The position numbers were made by a program, and so were the translations under genes. DNA of 64,000 nucleotides, from the NCBI GenBank assembly GCA_930367205.1, contig OV884014.1, forward strand, positions 70,039,104-70,103,103. Reading direction: 5' to 3'. The stretch is from Acanthosoma haemorrhoidale (lineage: Eukaryota; Arthropoda; Insecta; Hemiptera; Acanthosomatidae). This document shows positions 11,481-22,202 of this stretch, in pieces. Under the pieces are notes generated by a model. That model saw only the letters and a program-made list of their open reading frames with translations. It did no database searches and was not told the origin of the DNA. Within the stretch, counting starts at the first letter, position 1. The number at the start of each line of letters is the position of its first letter.

Positions 11481-14400
11481 AATTCATTATATTAATATTG
11501 TAATAATTTTGTATTACTGTATTATATATAAAAAAAAAAAAGTCTTCATCTTCATAGTTTTGCTCATTGAAGCAGATCCATATATATTCCCTATATTATA
11601 ACTAATCAACACATTTTGCTAACAAGAACTTACATTTAACATAATTCATTTCTGTTGACTCCCGAGTGTGAAACCTAGAATACCAAACCGGCAAGACAGA
11701 CAAGTGATGCAGGTTGCCTAACTCAGCCCAGTAGTTGGGCAGCCTATAGAAATCCCGGATGTGAATCAATTTCTGATACAATAACACAACTATATTACAA
11801 TTATAAACGTCATTTTTTATTTATAATGCTTAACATTTCATTACAATATAAAAATTATTATTTATTACTCTTTTCAAAAATCAGTGAAGAATAATTTGAT
11901 TAATGCTCTTAATCATAAGCTATGAAATTTAAATGAGATATGAAGAAATCACATGGACTATCGATTAACATAAATGATATCTTTGTAAAGAATTAGATTG
12001 CTTTGCCTTGATCCGGGATCGAAATGCCAAGTTGGTTTCTTCATACCTTTCAGAAATACCCTCCAATTTTTTAGGAATACCGTTTAGTAACTTACATAAT
12101 TACTGCAGGTGCCATGATATAAAATTGCAATTTATTCCCTTCAAACAAAAAAATCTTTCAAACAAATAGTTAAAAATAATACTGTAGACTCTATGACACG
12201 AATACCGTGAAAATTAAGGCATAATAATTTTAGATATGTCATTCATTTTCATGGGCTGAGTAATGAAAATTAACGTAACTTTGACTTTATTATATTATAC
12301 TAAATTATTCATACATGACAATGTATGTATATGAAGACAATGTAATGGTGTTTTTATATACTATTGAAGAATGAATAATAAAACATATGTATATGCACCC
12401 CATGTGGGTTGCTTACATTTTTAACGTTTAAGGGAAACCGTATAACTATTAAACCTATTAAGTGTCTCTTTACTCAATATGAAATTTGAAATAATCAATG
12501 GTATTATAAATTTTCGCTCATTGGTGAATAAAAGCTTTCAACGTGCGTTCTCTGGTAATCAGTCTGTACCATTAAGTGGTTTTACCAGAATCCTTTGTGT
12601 GCTTTCCGATTATTATTAGCATATTGGAACGAGGTAGCAAGCTAGCTACGATCTAAATGCTATTAGCAAAGCTTTGTAGTTGAAATATAGCCTGTTATGA
12701 TATTCTATAATGTCATCCTTTGATTGTTAATGCCAATAAGTAACAAATAATCACCTTAATCGATAATACATACTGATAATCATGTACAACAGAGCATTTC
12801 GTTTACAGCCCAGGCAAAATCGTTATGGGGGAAGTTTCCTGCACAACTTACTAAAAGTCCACACCGAAGGTTTTCGGTTTTTCTCAAATATTTCGCAAAC
12901 TAGTGATTTTATAAAAAAGTACTTAATGTACAAAATCAAATTACACAACATTTCCTATAAAAACGTTATTTTTCATTTTGTTCGTCGAGTCTATAGTCTA
13001 GGAGATAGGGAGGGTTAAACCAAAATCAGAATTTTCAAGAATAAAATCCTTTAACAAATATTAGGGAAATTCCAGTTTTTAAACCCTCACTATCACCTAG
13101 ACTATTTACTCAAAGAAAAAAATAAACAAAAACATATTTATAGGCAATTTAGTTTACTTTAATTTTATATATAAAGTACTTTTTTCCCCAAATCGCTAGT
13201 TTGCGAGAAATTTGAAAAAAATGACGTTGAAGCAAGCCCCCCCCCTGCTCGTGCTTACTTATCCCCCCCCCCATCATTTTAATATGCTTTACAGGACACT
13301 CCTACTAAGAACAGAAGAAAAAATCGTCATATTTGGCCTTTATTAACTATTACCCATTAGCTACTAATAACCGACTAACAAGCAGGCAACAACGAGTTTT
13401 TATCGGTGAATAATAATTTATTTTTAAGTTTTACAGTTTAAAAAAAAAAAAGCATGTCGTGTTTTGAATATATTTATCCGTGATTTATTTAGAGTGATAT
13501 TTTGCATGTTAGTTCGATTCAGTGTCGCGATAATCCAAAAAATAAAAGCAATCCTAGGAAAACTAATGAAGGGTCTTAATACTTTTCTACTATTTTAAGT
13601 AAAGTATCGAACTAATAAATACGACGACTACCTCATCGACAATATGTTGTGTCTGTTTAGACTATAAAAAGTCATAAACACATTAAAATTCATTTATTAG
13701 GCCGGGAATCGCAGCATGCCCATTAAGAGGTGGTGGGACAAATAAAATTTGCCTCATTCAGTCATTTTAATATCTATGGATTGTCTCTATTTTCGTTCTG
13801 TACCTTTCCTTGCTCTAACTTTTCTTTAAGGCATTTACCTGAATAAGAAATCATTTAATCGGATTGTTTCGTGAGAAGGAGATTTTATTTATTTCTGTAA
13901 ATTATACTTTATTGCTTTTTTATTTTTTTTATTTATAGTGCTACCTAAACCATTCTCCTTCCTCCAAATCAGAATACCTACTATTTCTACGTGAACTACT
14001 TCGCATTCGTATAATATTACATTGTACCGCTAAACCAATGTTATCTTATTTAAGATCGTTAAGAATATTTTTCAGTCTAAATATTTACGCTACTTGTGGT
14101 AATTTAAATTTAACGGAATCCGCCTTTTATTAGGCTTTTGTTCCATGTTATGTTTTTATCTAAAACTGTAGGTACTCTTTTTTTTATAACAATTTGTTTT
14201 TTCGAATTTCCCTTAGTTGCAACAGAAAAACCATAATATTAAACACGGACTAGTAATTTCATCTTAGTGTCAAAATGGCGTGTGAGCAGGTGAAAAACGT
14301 GACAGGCAGACAACGGCAAAACTTTATCCGTTACAACACTAATATGTCACGAGGGCATTGAGAGCTGGGACGAGCTGTAAAAACGCCAGCAGAAGAAACA

Positions 14401-14560
14401 CAGCATATCAGCCACAGCAAGAAGTGTTTAGGGGATGTTTTGCCCCATCCCTTAGCAAAGTTAACAAAGGGATATCCTTATATTGTTTCAAAGTTTATTC
14501 CTCTACTCAGGAAATTTCTTTGTTGTATTCAAATTTAGTATAAATTAAGCATATACCGGT
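11481..14560. other. unassigned AT-rich DNA
   Basis: Nothing coding was recognised. Two runs of C (about 13237-13273) are separated by about 15 bases. A weaker acceptor-donor junction (TTTCTTATTCAG followed by GTAAAT) lies on the minus strand near 13840. Confidence 0.45.
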
Positions 14561-14670
14561 AGCGATGCTACAGGAAATACAAAAAAAATTTGTAAACAGA
14601 TTCGCCTGAGGATCTATAATTATATTATATAATTATCTGCAAATTTAAAGGGGCTATGAATGGAAAAAAA
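14561..14670 (+). mobile_element. family A retrotransposon, extreme 3' tail only
   Basis: About 110 bases match the end of the family A 3' UTR: the hairpin TAGCGATGCTA, then GATTCGCCTGAGGATCTATA, then AAAGGGGCTATGAA and a short A-run. ACCGGT occurs directly on both sides (14555-14560 and 14670-14675). This could be a short target duplication but is too short to be sure. The copy is a severe 5' truncation, as expected from incomplete target-primed reverse transcription. Confidence 0.8.
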
Positions 14671-14675
14671 CCGGT

Positions 14676-17536
14676 TGTATATTTAAATTTAAATGCAATA
14701 AATTTTTTACTAAATTAAAAGGTGCATGCAGTTCCATGAAGACTTCACTTATAATCAAGAACGATGATGTTACTCTTATGTTTTTAGGCTAGTTCTATTG
14801 AACATTATCATATGATTATTTTTTTTATAATGTAAATATAGAAATGAATTGTTATGAACTGGAGCTTTAAGCCAACAAGAGCATTTCTTTTTAACATACT
14901 GCACCGTTATTTTACTTAACTTATAAACTAATCACCATGGTTCTCTAATCGATATTTTTGGGCATCACTTTAAAATTTATCATCAATAAATGGCATTCTT
15001 ACGGCCAGTATTGTAGAATATACGAACTCATAGGCAGAGGAATGGCGATAGTTGACCCTCGCCCTTCGAGGAAAGTATTAACCTCGGACGCCCGGAACGC
15101 ACTAGAAAAGCTAATTGGCCGTCGGGTACACGAACACGGTACTTGAAAGGGACTTCAAACTTAAATTACACCCGAGCACTCTATTATAGAAGAGTATTAT
15201 GGGTTAAAGTTGGTCATCCAAAGCTTAATCTGGGGGAAATGCTCCCTATTTCAGTCCCGCTAAGCCCAAGTTGGCTCATTTTAGAGTCAGCAGTTTGACA
15301 AATGTTCCATGAGCAAAGTTTTTATAACACTTTAACCTTTGAAAGACTGGTGATATTTATACCAGAGGAGGATATTACTAGTTGCTATAAATACCAGTTG
15401 CCTTGCAATGTTTCCTTACCAACCAAATTTTTTTCCATGTGTTTTTTTAGTGTAAGATACCGAGTGTATTTTTTGTATCAAGAAACATGGTTTGAGTTGT
15501 TTAACTTTCTACAATTGAACTCTATACAAACTCCATTAAACAATACGTAATTGGTTAGTCCCTTATTCCAGAAGACAATCCTCCCTGGTTACTTTTCTGT
15601 ACAAAACTACAGCTGGTTGGCCTCCCTCTATTTGCCATTCCCTGAACCTTCCAATCTTTAAATCCCCTCTTTTCCTATTTATCCTAATCATTAAATAACA
15701 CAATTTTATCTTTCTAACATATTTACTTTCATATTTTTGTCTCCTACCTCGGCTAGTCTGGGATCTTTAATTAGGTACCACTGTTGTTATTCTTAGGGGA
15801 TTTAAGTCATATAATAAAGTTTATTTTTCATTTATGTACGTCTCGTCCTATTTTGTCTTCCCACAATTTTCGTATTTTAAACCATAAGGGCTTTTAAGAG
15901 CCTATAATGCCATTCTGAGCACTTAAAAACGGCAGTATAGGGTGCTTGTGAGTAAGAAATAAAAAACTTTTAGCAAGGCAAATTAGAATGTGATTTACTT
16001 AATCTTAACCCACAGCCAGCAGTTAAACATGATTTTTTTTTTTATATTATTATATTATATTCGTATATAAATATGTATTGACGAAAGACGATCGCGCCGG
16101 ACTTGGATGGAAGTATACTAAGGATTAGTATACTAAGAAGTGTACTCTTTCGGTATACATTGAATGGTGCGGAGGATATCGTGCGTTAGGTTTGTTAAAA
16201 TGAATAAAATTCGTGGTTAGCCGAGTTCAATATACACTCACCATGAGCTCTGATGCTTACTTACTCCAAACATACGTCAGCAGCGTAAGGGACTTGTAAG
16301 CACCCCTATGGCTCTTACACTCCATTGATTCAGCCATGTAAGTAGTTGTAGGTACTTAAGCGTGCTGCTCCCATTCGGTGCTAGCCTTCGGTAGAGGTGC
16401 TTAGAGTGAAACTAATCTATTAAATGACTGTCCCATGAGGACAGGCTGGAGCCTCCGGTTCGTATTTCACAGTCGCTTTAGCCCCCAGCATGCCCTCCAT
16501 TGCTGGGAATGGTACCAATGTAGGGACGAGTAATGGCCCGCCGTACTTCAACATTCTCTAAATGGCGTCATTTATATCCCATGTCGTGGCAACTGTACAA
16601 ACGGCCGCTTCGACAATAATTCTGTCATATTACAACCAATCATCATATTTCATAGAAGAAAAGTTCAAGAAAAGAGGAAAAACGTTCAAGAAAATAACGT
16701 TCTCTCCGTCATGGATTTCAACATTTTTTGGTGTGATAAATATTCGACCCATTATATATGCGTATATTTCTGACCGTTAATTGGATGGCTTACAAAAAAC
16801 TATTGATGTGAACTGGCTAAATAAAAAATAATTTTAATTAACCAATTTACAGAACATTATTATTTTTTCGTGGTCTTCTGGGGGCCATTCGGCTAGGGTA
16901 ATCTGAAATATGATGTAAACACACTTCACATACATAAAGTACCCGAAGGGATGTTTAGTTATCCCCCCTCCACGGGAAAAACACCTAGCAAGAGAAGGCG
17001 ATAGACTAACTATACTCCAGGAATAATCTTCTGAAAACCTACTAAAGAACAAACAAACCGCTTTGACACTAAACCTTTTACTTCACGTAGAACCAAGTGA
17101 TTGGATACAAATCCTGCAGAACATTGAGCTGGAGATCATACTCACATCTCACCTAAAGACCTAGTCTTCTGTCTCTCTGTCCATTTACCAGGTCACTATG
17201 TATAAAGTGTATGTTTATTTTATTAATAGAGCAATTTTAAGTATTTAATGTGGAGATATCGTCGATTATATATAGTATATTCATCAAAATTCATAGCACA
17301 CGACTTCCCTTGTGAAATAAAATCTATAAAAAAAATTGAATGCATTGCTTGTTAAGGAGGTCCACAAGTAACCTTTTATACACGTCGACTCACTAGTTTT
17401 ATGCAGAAAAGCTAATTGGAGTGATGTACAAATTTTATGGCATAGGCTTGAATAATTATTGTAATATTATTGTTATATGTTATTTGATATTGCTATGAAT
17501 TAACGATTTTCCATAATTATTAATACAATAAATTAA
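14676..17536. other. unassigned DNA with one GC-rich patch
   Basis: The patch at 16080-16560 is GC-rich compared with its surroundings but shows no supported reading frame. No element ends or repeats were recognised in the rest. Confidence 0.4.
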
Positions 17537-17900
17537 TATCAGATACCGATGATGAAAAATGCAATCGCTCGTTTTTTGAGGAATTACACGACGAACCTAT
17601 CTAATCTTTAGTAAAGATTAGTAAAGGTCAAATCACATCTTTAGTAAAGATTAGTAAAGGTCATATCAAATCTTTAGTAAAGATTAGTAAAGGTCATATC
17701 AAATCTTTAGTAAAGATTAGTAAAGGTGGGTGAGTTCATCCACCGGAGACACATCAAGTTTTTAGACTCGTTGCAGCACCTAACAAACCCAGTATATAGC
17801 ATTATCACCCCACCATGGGTTGATGCCCGCATCAATGGCAACAGACTGTCTGGGAAAATTAAGGTGAGCGCTATCACAGGACAAATAGATTCATTTATTT
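17537..17900 (+). mobile_element. family A-derived composite with minisatellite
   Basis: Segment 17537-17604 (AATATCAGATACCGATGATG onwards) and the family A C-terminus from about 17728 (GGTGAGTTCATCCACCGGAG onwards) are also joined in the same order at 21770-22165, on the other strand. Here a four-unit 33-bp array separates them. The coding remnant reads GEFIHRRHIKFLDSLQHLTN and ends in a decayed 3' UTR with AGATTCATTTATTTGGAATC. The shared junction means that the composite existed before it was copied to both loci. Confidence 0.7.
17605..17727. repeat. 33-bp minisatellite, about four units
   Basis: TCTTTAGTAAAG starts at 17605, 17638, 17671 and 17704, an exact 33-base spacing. The units are nearly identical; the first differs from the others at a few positions. 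The last unit is cut short by the family A coding remnant. The related locus near 22025 has only one TCTTTAGTAAAG, so the array is an expansion specific to this copy. Confidence 0.95.
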
Positions 17901-18184
17901 GGAATCTATACTGATTTCCATAATTTATAATAACAAGAGGATATGAAGAAAACCTTGTTTAAAATTTATTATATTTTAAAGTGTGGGCAGACAATAGCAC
18001 AACGTTTTTGAGTCAAGATTGGCCATAAAATGATTAAACTCTTAACTGCTCAAATTATTAGCTCGAATATCCCTGAGCACTTCGCAGTTTAGAAATCCTC
18101 AGAAAACGACCAAGATAAAGGGTGAATTACAGTTAATATAATATTTCTGCGCAGTGAGCTCCCCAAGAAGGTTGAGTGAAAGAG

Positions 18185-18240
18185 GAGATACTCTCAAGAA
18201 GATGAGCACTGATGAGGCCGTTACGCGGTTGGAATATCTC
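18185..18240 (+). ncRNA. hammerhead-ribozyme-like sequence, divergent core
   Basis: The order is: GAGATA (18185-18190), a short self-complementary segment, CTGATGA (18209-18215), a five-pair helix GGCCG/CGGTT with loop TTACG (18216-18230), GGAA (18231-18234) and TATCTC (18235-18240), which pairs perfectly with GAGATA. This is the layout of a type III hammerhead. Two core positions depart from the consensus: GGAA in place of GAAA, and C in place of the conserved U before the cleavage site. Stem I is weak, with a bulge. Activity is therefore doubtful, and chance resemblance is possible. Confidence 0.25.
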
Positions 18241-19778
18241 GCCCCTCCCTTCCCGGGATGAACTCATCTCCAAAGTTCCTCCACTTCGTAGCCCATGAAT
18301 ATGCAGAGAGCGGTCCCCATCGGCTCTTTATTCCCTCCGTTAGTCCCGCTCTTTTTCTGTTACGGACCATTTTTAAGTAGGCGCTATGAACTCTCTCCGT
18401 AATATTCTTCTGCGGACTTTCTATTCTAGGCGCCTTTGGAATTTTCTTTGTCAGCCAGAAATTTATTTTCATGTAACAACAATGTGCTTTATGCTTCACA
18501 AACAGAATATGAACAAATCATGAGCAATTTTAAAGTACTCAATCTAACAACTTCAGCAACGCCAGACTGACATGAAGAAATTGTACAGACTTTGCCATCA
18601 ACTATCTGGCCATTCGAACCCACAGAGGAACTGTCAACTTTTACCTTACAGTATTCCACGACGACTTAAGAGAAGCTGGACTAGGGATCTGTTAAGGTGC
18701 TGTCAAGACAGTAAAATTAATAAATGATTTCTTACGAAAAACTTGTTGATGATCAACTCTTGAATCATTTGTTTGAACTTATCAAGACAGTTCTGAATGC
18801 ATTTTCGTAGTGGATTTTTTCTCCACTAGATATTTATGGTGACATTATCCATGATATAGAAGGTACACTACAGCTAGTAATTTAACTGTTTCAGTTAAGA
18901 GAGAGAGAGTCACAGTTATTAAATGTCTTATTAACTATGTGATATGCCATAGTGTTACATGTTTCACGTTACATAGGAAAACGTTCCATTTATGAATCAA
19001 GTCATATTTATTCGAACAATTGTGAACAACTTATGCTGTAATCGTAATATTAAAATGACCTATAGTGAAATTATTTTAATGAAAAAAACATAATTAACTA
19101 ATATCATGTTTGAATATATGAATGAGTAGAAGAGTTTTATTTTTTTTTAATATTTCTCATTTTGTTATTTGATAATGTCCTGATCAGAGTATTTCGAGGT
19201 GATTTGGAATACCTTGAAACTTTTATATGCACAGCATCATTTTTACGAAGAACATAAATACACGCTACCCTAGAAAATGAGTGGTCCCCTCTGAAAATAA
19301 AATATAAAAGAGTCGAAATTTAAAAATACCCCTCTACGTATCGAAAATAATTTATTTCAGAATAGTGATTCAGCGGTATACCTTGGGGTTCTACAGAGAG
19401 ACCTGGAACCTTTGGGCATATGATTTGTGGAGCACACCTCCGGAAATATATGCTGACTCAGCTGGAGCCAGGCCAAACCGCATTCGCACTTCCTCTAGGA
19501 CCTGTCACGCGACGGGACAGCCACTTCAAACGGCACTAATCGGTCTGTCTTACCGAACCGGGAGGTACTTGGCACAGGGGTCCAAGGGACCACCAACACA
19601 AATAAACAGACCTTTAGCAGGTCGACGACTTACCCGTCTTAAGCCAAGTACAAGCTCTTTATCAGAAAAAATGGTTAACCCAATTATAGTATGCGCTTCT
19701 TTGATCTAAGTTTTATTAGTCAGGACGGGGAACAGTTAAGTTGAAATATTTTAAGTGAAGGCATCAAGTTGGTCATTT
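18241..19778. other. unassigned DNA
   Basis: A GC-richer zone (18180-18450) carries a 92-codon minus-strand frame without recognisable content. The rest is AT-rich and empty. 19770-19778 is the left target duplication of the next element. Confidence 0.4.
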
Positions 19779-20272
19779 GAAACTCCAACAATTCCAAAAC
19801 AGTATACTGATGAAAGTGGTCAGAGGTACTTCGTTCGAGCTGCGGAGCAACAGTGAGCTTCACGATATCTTTGAGCTGCCTGCGGTGGATGAATTCATCC
19901 AACGTAGACATATCAAATTTTTCGACTCACTGCAATACTGGACAAACCCGGTGTTTAACACGATAACCCCCGCTCCGTTCCCCCATCGATGGCAGGACGC
20001 TGTCGTGGCTAGCTAGATGCTTTAGTTTTAGGTTCTAGGTATAGTTTTTTAGTTTGTAAGTTTTTTCTCCCATTTTTTAAACTGAAGGTGAGCCCCATCA
20101 CCTAGATTTGTTTTCACGTTATTGTATTTACCAGTATCACAACCTGTATTGTTGAGTAACCCGACCTCCTTCAAATGCATCTGCGCATAGCAGAATGAGG
20201 AGAGAAATGCAAATTATCTTATTCATATTTTTCATTGTATAAATTCAAGGGGTTTAAAAAAAAAAAAAAAAA
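19779..20272 (+). mobile_element. family A retrotransposon 3' end with 9-bp target duplication
   Basis: This is a 494-bp 5'-truncated insertion flanked by TGGTCATTT at 19770-19778 and 20273-20281. It encodes the ORF2 C-terminus in one open frame (ILMKVVRGTSFELRSNSELH, then DEFIQRRHIKFFDSLQ, ending WQDAVVAS at a TAG) and is the best-preserved C-terminus of this subfamily. The 3' UTR has the hairpin AGGTGA-GCCCCA-TCACCT (20086-20103), an ATGCATCTGCGCATAGCAG segment and an A-tail of about 18. The 9-bp duplication and A-tail are expected for target-primed insertion. Confidence 0.92.
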
Positions 20273-20281
20273 TGGTCATTT

Positions 20282-21769
20282 TGGCAGGACATTTTCACAT
20301 TCATGGATTCATAACTGTTTAAACACAGATTAAAAAGATCTCCGTCAATTCTCAATAGCTTTAGGCGAAAACACCCTTCGACAGATTGACGCTCTGATAG
20401 CATCCCTTGTAATTTTTCTTTCTCTAGAGCACATATTTAAAACCACATGAGCCATCTCGGATTTCTGGATAATACAAATATTTACGAAGCACGGAACGAG
20501 TCGTGCTAATTCATAACATTTTGATTAATTAAAAGACCTTCGATGGTGATAAATTATGTCACTGTAGTTGCTTCATTACTCCCCAACATATATTTTCTAA
20601 ACCGGAGTCTCTATATCCTTATTCAATCAGATACTTATATTAAGCACTTTCCCCACATTAAGAGATCCTTATGAGGGAAACTCGTGATCAGGCGCAGACT
20701 TCAGAGGTTATTACTCAGGCTTCTATCAGTGATATACTTACTTTAATTGCCTGTTGAATTAATTATTGTCTCAAGTTTTTGTTTCAATGTGCAAGGTAAA
20801 TATTACACGGCTAGCTAAACAATTTAAATTCGCTGATTTTTTACTGCCCTGCGTCTTCAGACGATAATAGTCTATAACTGGCAGTATGCTCCAGGATTAC
20901 ACTAACAGTCGACCTCACCAACTCCCTCCTGCAGACAGACCCTTTCTCCCTTACTAATCCATCGAGGAAGTTATAACAGCCTTAAGTGGTCCACTCCAGC
21001 CGGTCTTAATGCCTTTGAGTGGCCAACTGCCGTTACAGCTAATTCTACAGGCGATGGTCGATTCAACTTTGTGGTCGCTCTGGCCTTTGTCGTAACTCAA
21101 ATCCGTATCTCCAACGGCCTCTTAAACTTCCTGGTACTGCCCTACGGCAAGATAAGCAATTGTTATGATGATACCTCGTTTATAGTTCATGAGCAGAATA
21201 TGCCTTATCATATTTAACAGAGGGTTTGCTCCCGGCTATATTGCCCTGTAAGGTTCTGGCCATTAATTTTCCATAAATTTTCATTCCTCGACATGGGCTT
21301 GTAGGAATTGATTGGAATGATATGTAGGAATCAGAATTTAGTTACTCGCTTGGAGGCAAGATTGCACAGTTCCCTCTCCAACTACGTTACGAGCTGTACC
21401 TATAGCCAAACAGCCCTAACTAATTTAGCACAGGGCTAAATACACCAGATGATCACCTGTCACTGTCAGAGGGATAACATCGACAATTGATTATCTAACG
21501 TCGGATTTAGGCGAATAAGAAGAATTTTTTTTCACCATATCCCCTTGCTATTAGAAACTATGGAAATCAATATAGATCTACATAAATGGATCTATTTACA
21601 GTAGGTCATTTTCTTTCTCCTCTCACACCACCTTCAAGCAGGTTACTCCTAGTATAAGGATCGGATTAACCTAAATATTCTATATTTCTCGCTTATCCTG
21701 AATTTGTAACTAGAGAGCTTAGAGGGGGGAAAAAAAGTAGGCCATTATACGTCCTATAGCGATTCGTGA
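20282..21769. other. unassigned DNA
   Basis: A GC-richer stretch at 20860-21420 looks like decayed sequence but yields no recognisable protein in any frame. No element ends were found. Confidence 0.4.
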
Positions 21770-22165
21770 AAGTTACAAAAGTATAATGAACGTTATACAT
21801 TCATTGTTTGTACATGCTTAAAATGTGATGGGGCTCATTTTATAAATTATAGATTTAAAACCGACTTACATCTAACAACAACATCTTAACCTAATTTTCC
21901 CTATCAGTCTGTTGCCATCGATGCGGGAAGGGTGGTGTGATCATAGTGTTAAACACTGAGTTTGTTAGGTGCTGCAACGAGTAAAAAAACTTGATATGCC
22001 TCCGGTGGATGAACTCACCCACCTTTACTAAAGATTTGATAGCTTCGTTGGGGAATTCCTCAAAAACGAGCGGTTGAATTTTTTATTTTATCATCAGGTA
22101 TCTGATATTCATTTATTTTAGTAATAGTGTTGAACACTGGGTTCGTTAGGTGCTGCGACGAATTT
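21770..22165 (-). mobile_element. family A composite copy, single-unit version
   Basis: On the minus strand this reads: an ORF2 C-terminal piece (CTCGTTGCAGCACC-like, near 22165), then an unrelated-looking segment with AATATCAGATACCTGATGAT, then one TCTTTAGTAAAG, then the GEFIHRRHIKF C-terminus a second time, its stop and a 3' UTR with the GCCCCATCACA arm. The frame across the junction is open here (FEEFPNEAIKSLVKVGEF), unlike the expanded copy at 17537-17900. The 3' UTR resembles the version at 11196-11480. No A-tail is preserved. Confidence 0.7.
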
Positions 22166-22167
22166 TC

Positions 22168-22201
<34 letters not shown>

Positions 22202-22202
22202 T
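22168..22202. repeat. TA microsatellite
   Basis: An almost pure TA run directly abuts the family A composite and may obscure its edge. Confidence 0.9.

Noticed and set aside
13830..13862. Second possible recursive splice site, minus strand
   Set aside because: The acceptor is fair but the following donor is GTAAAT, weaker than the site at 7872.
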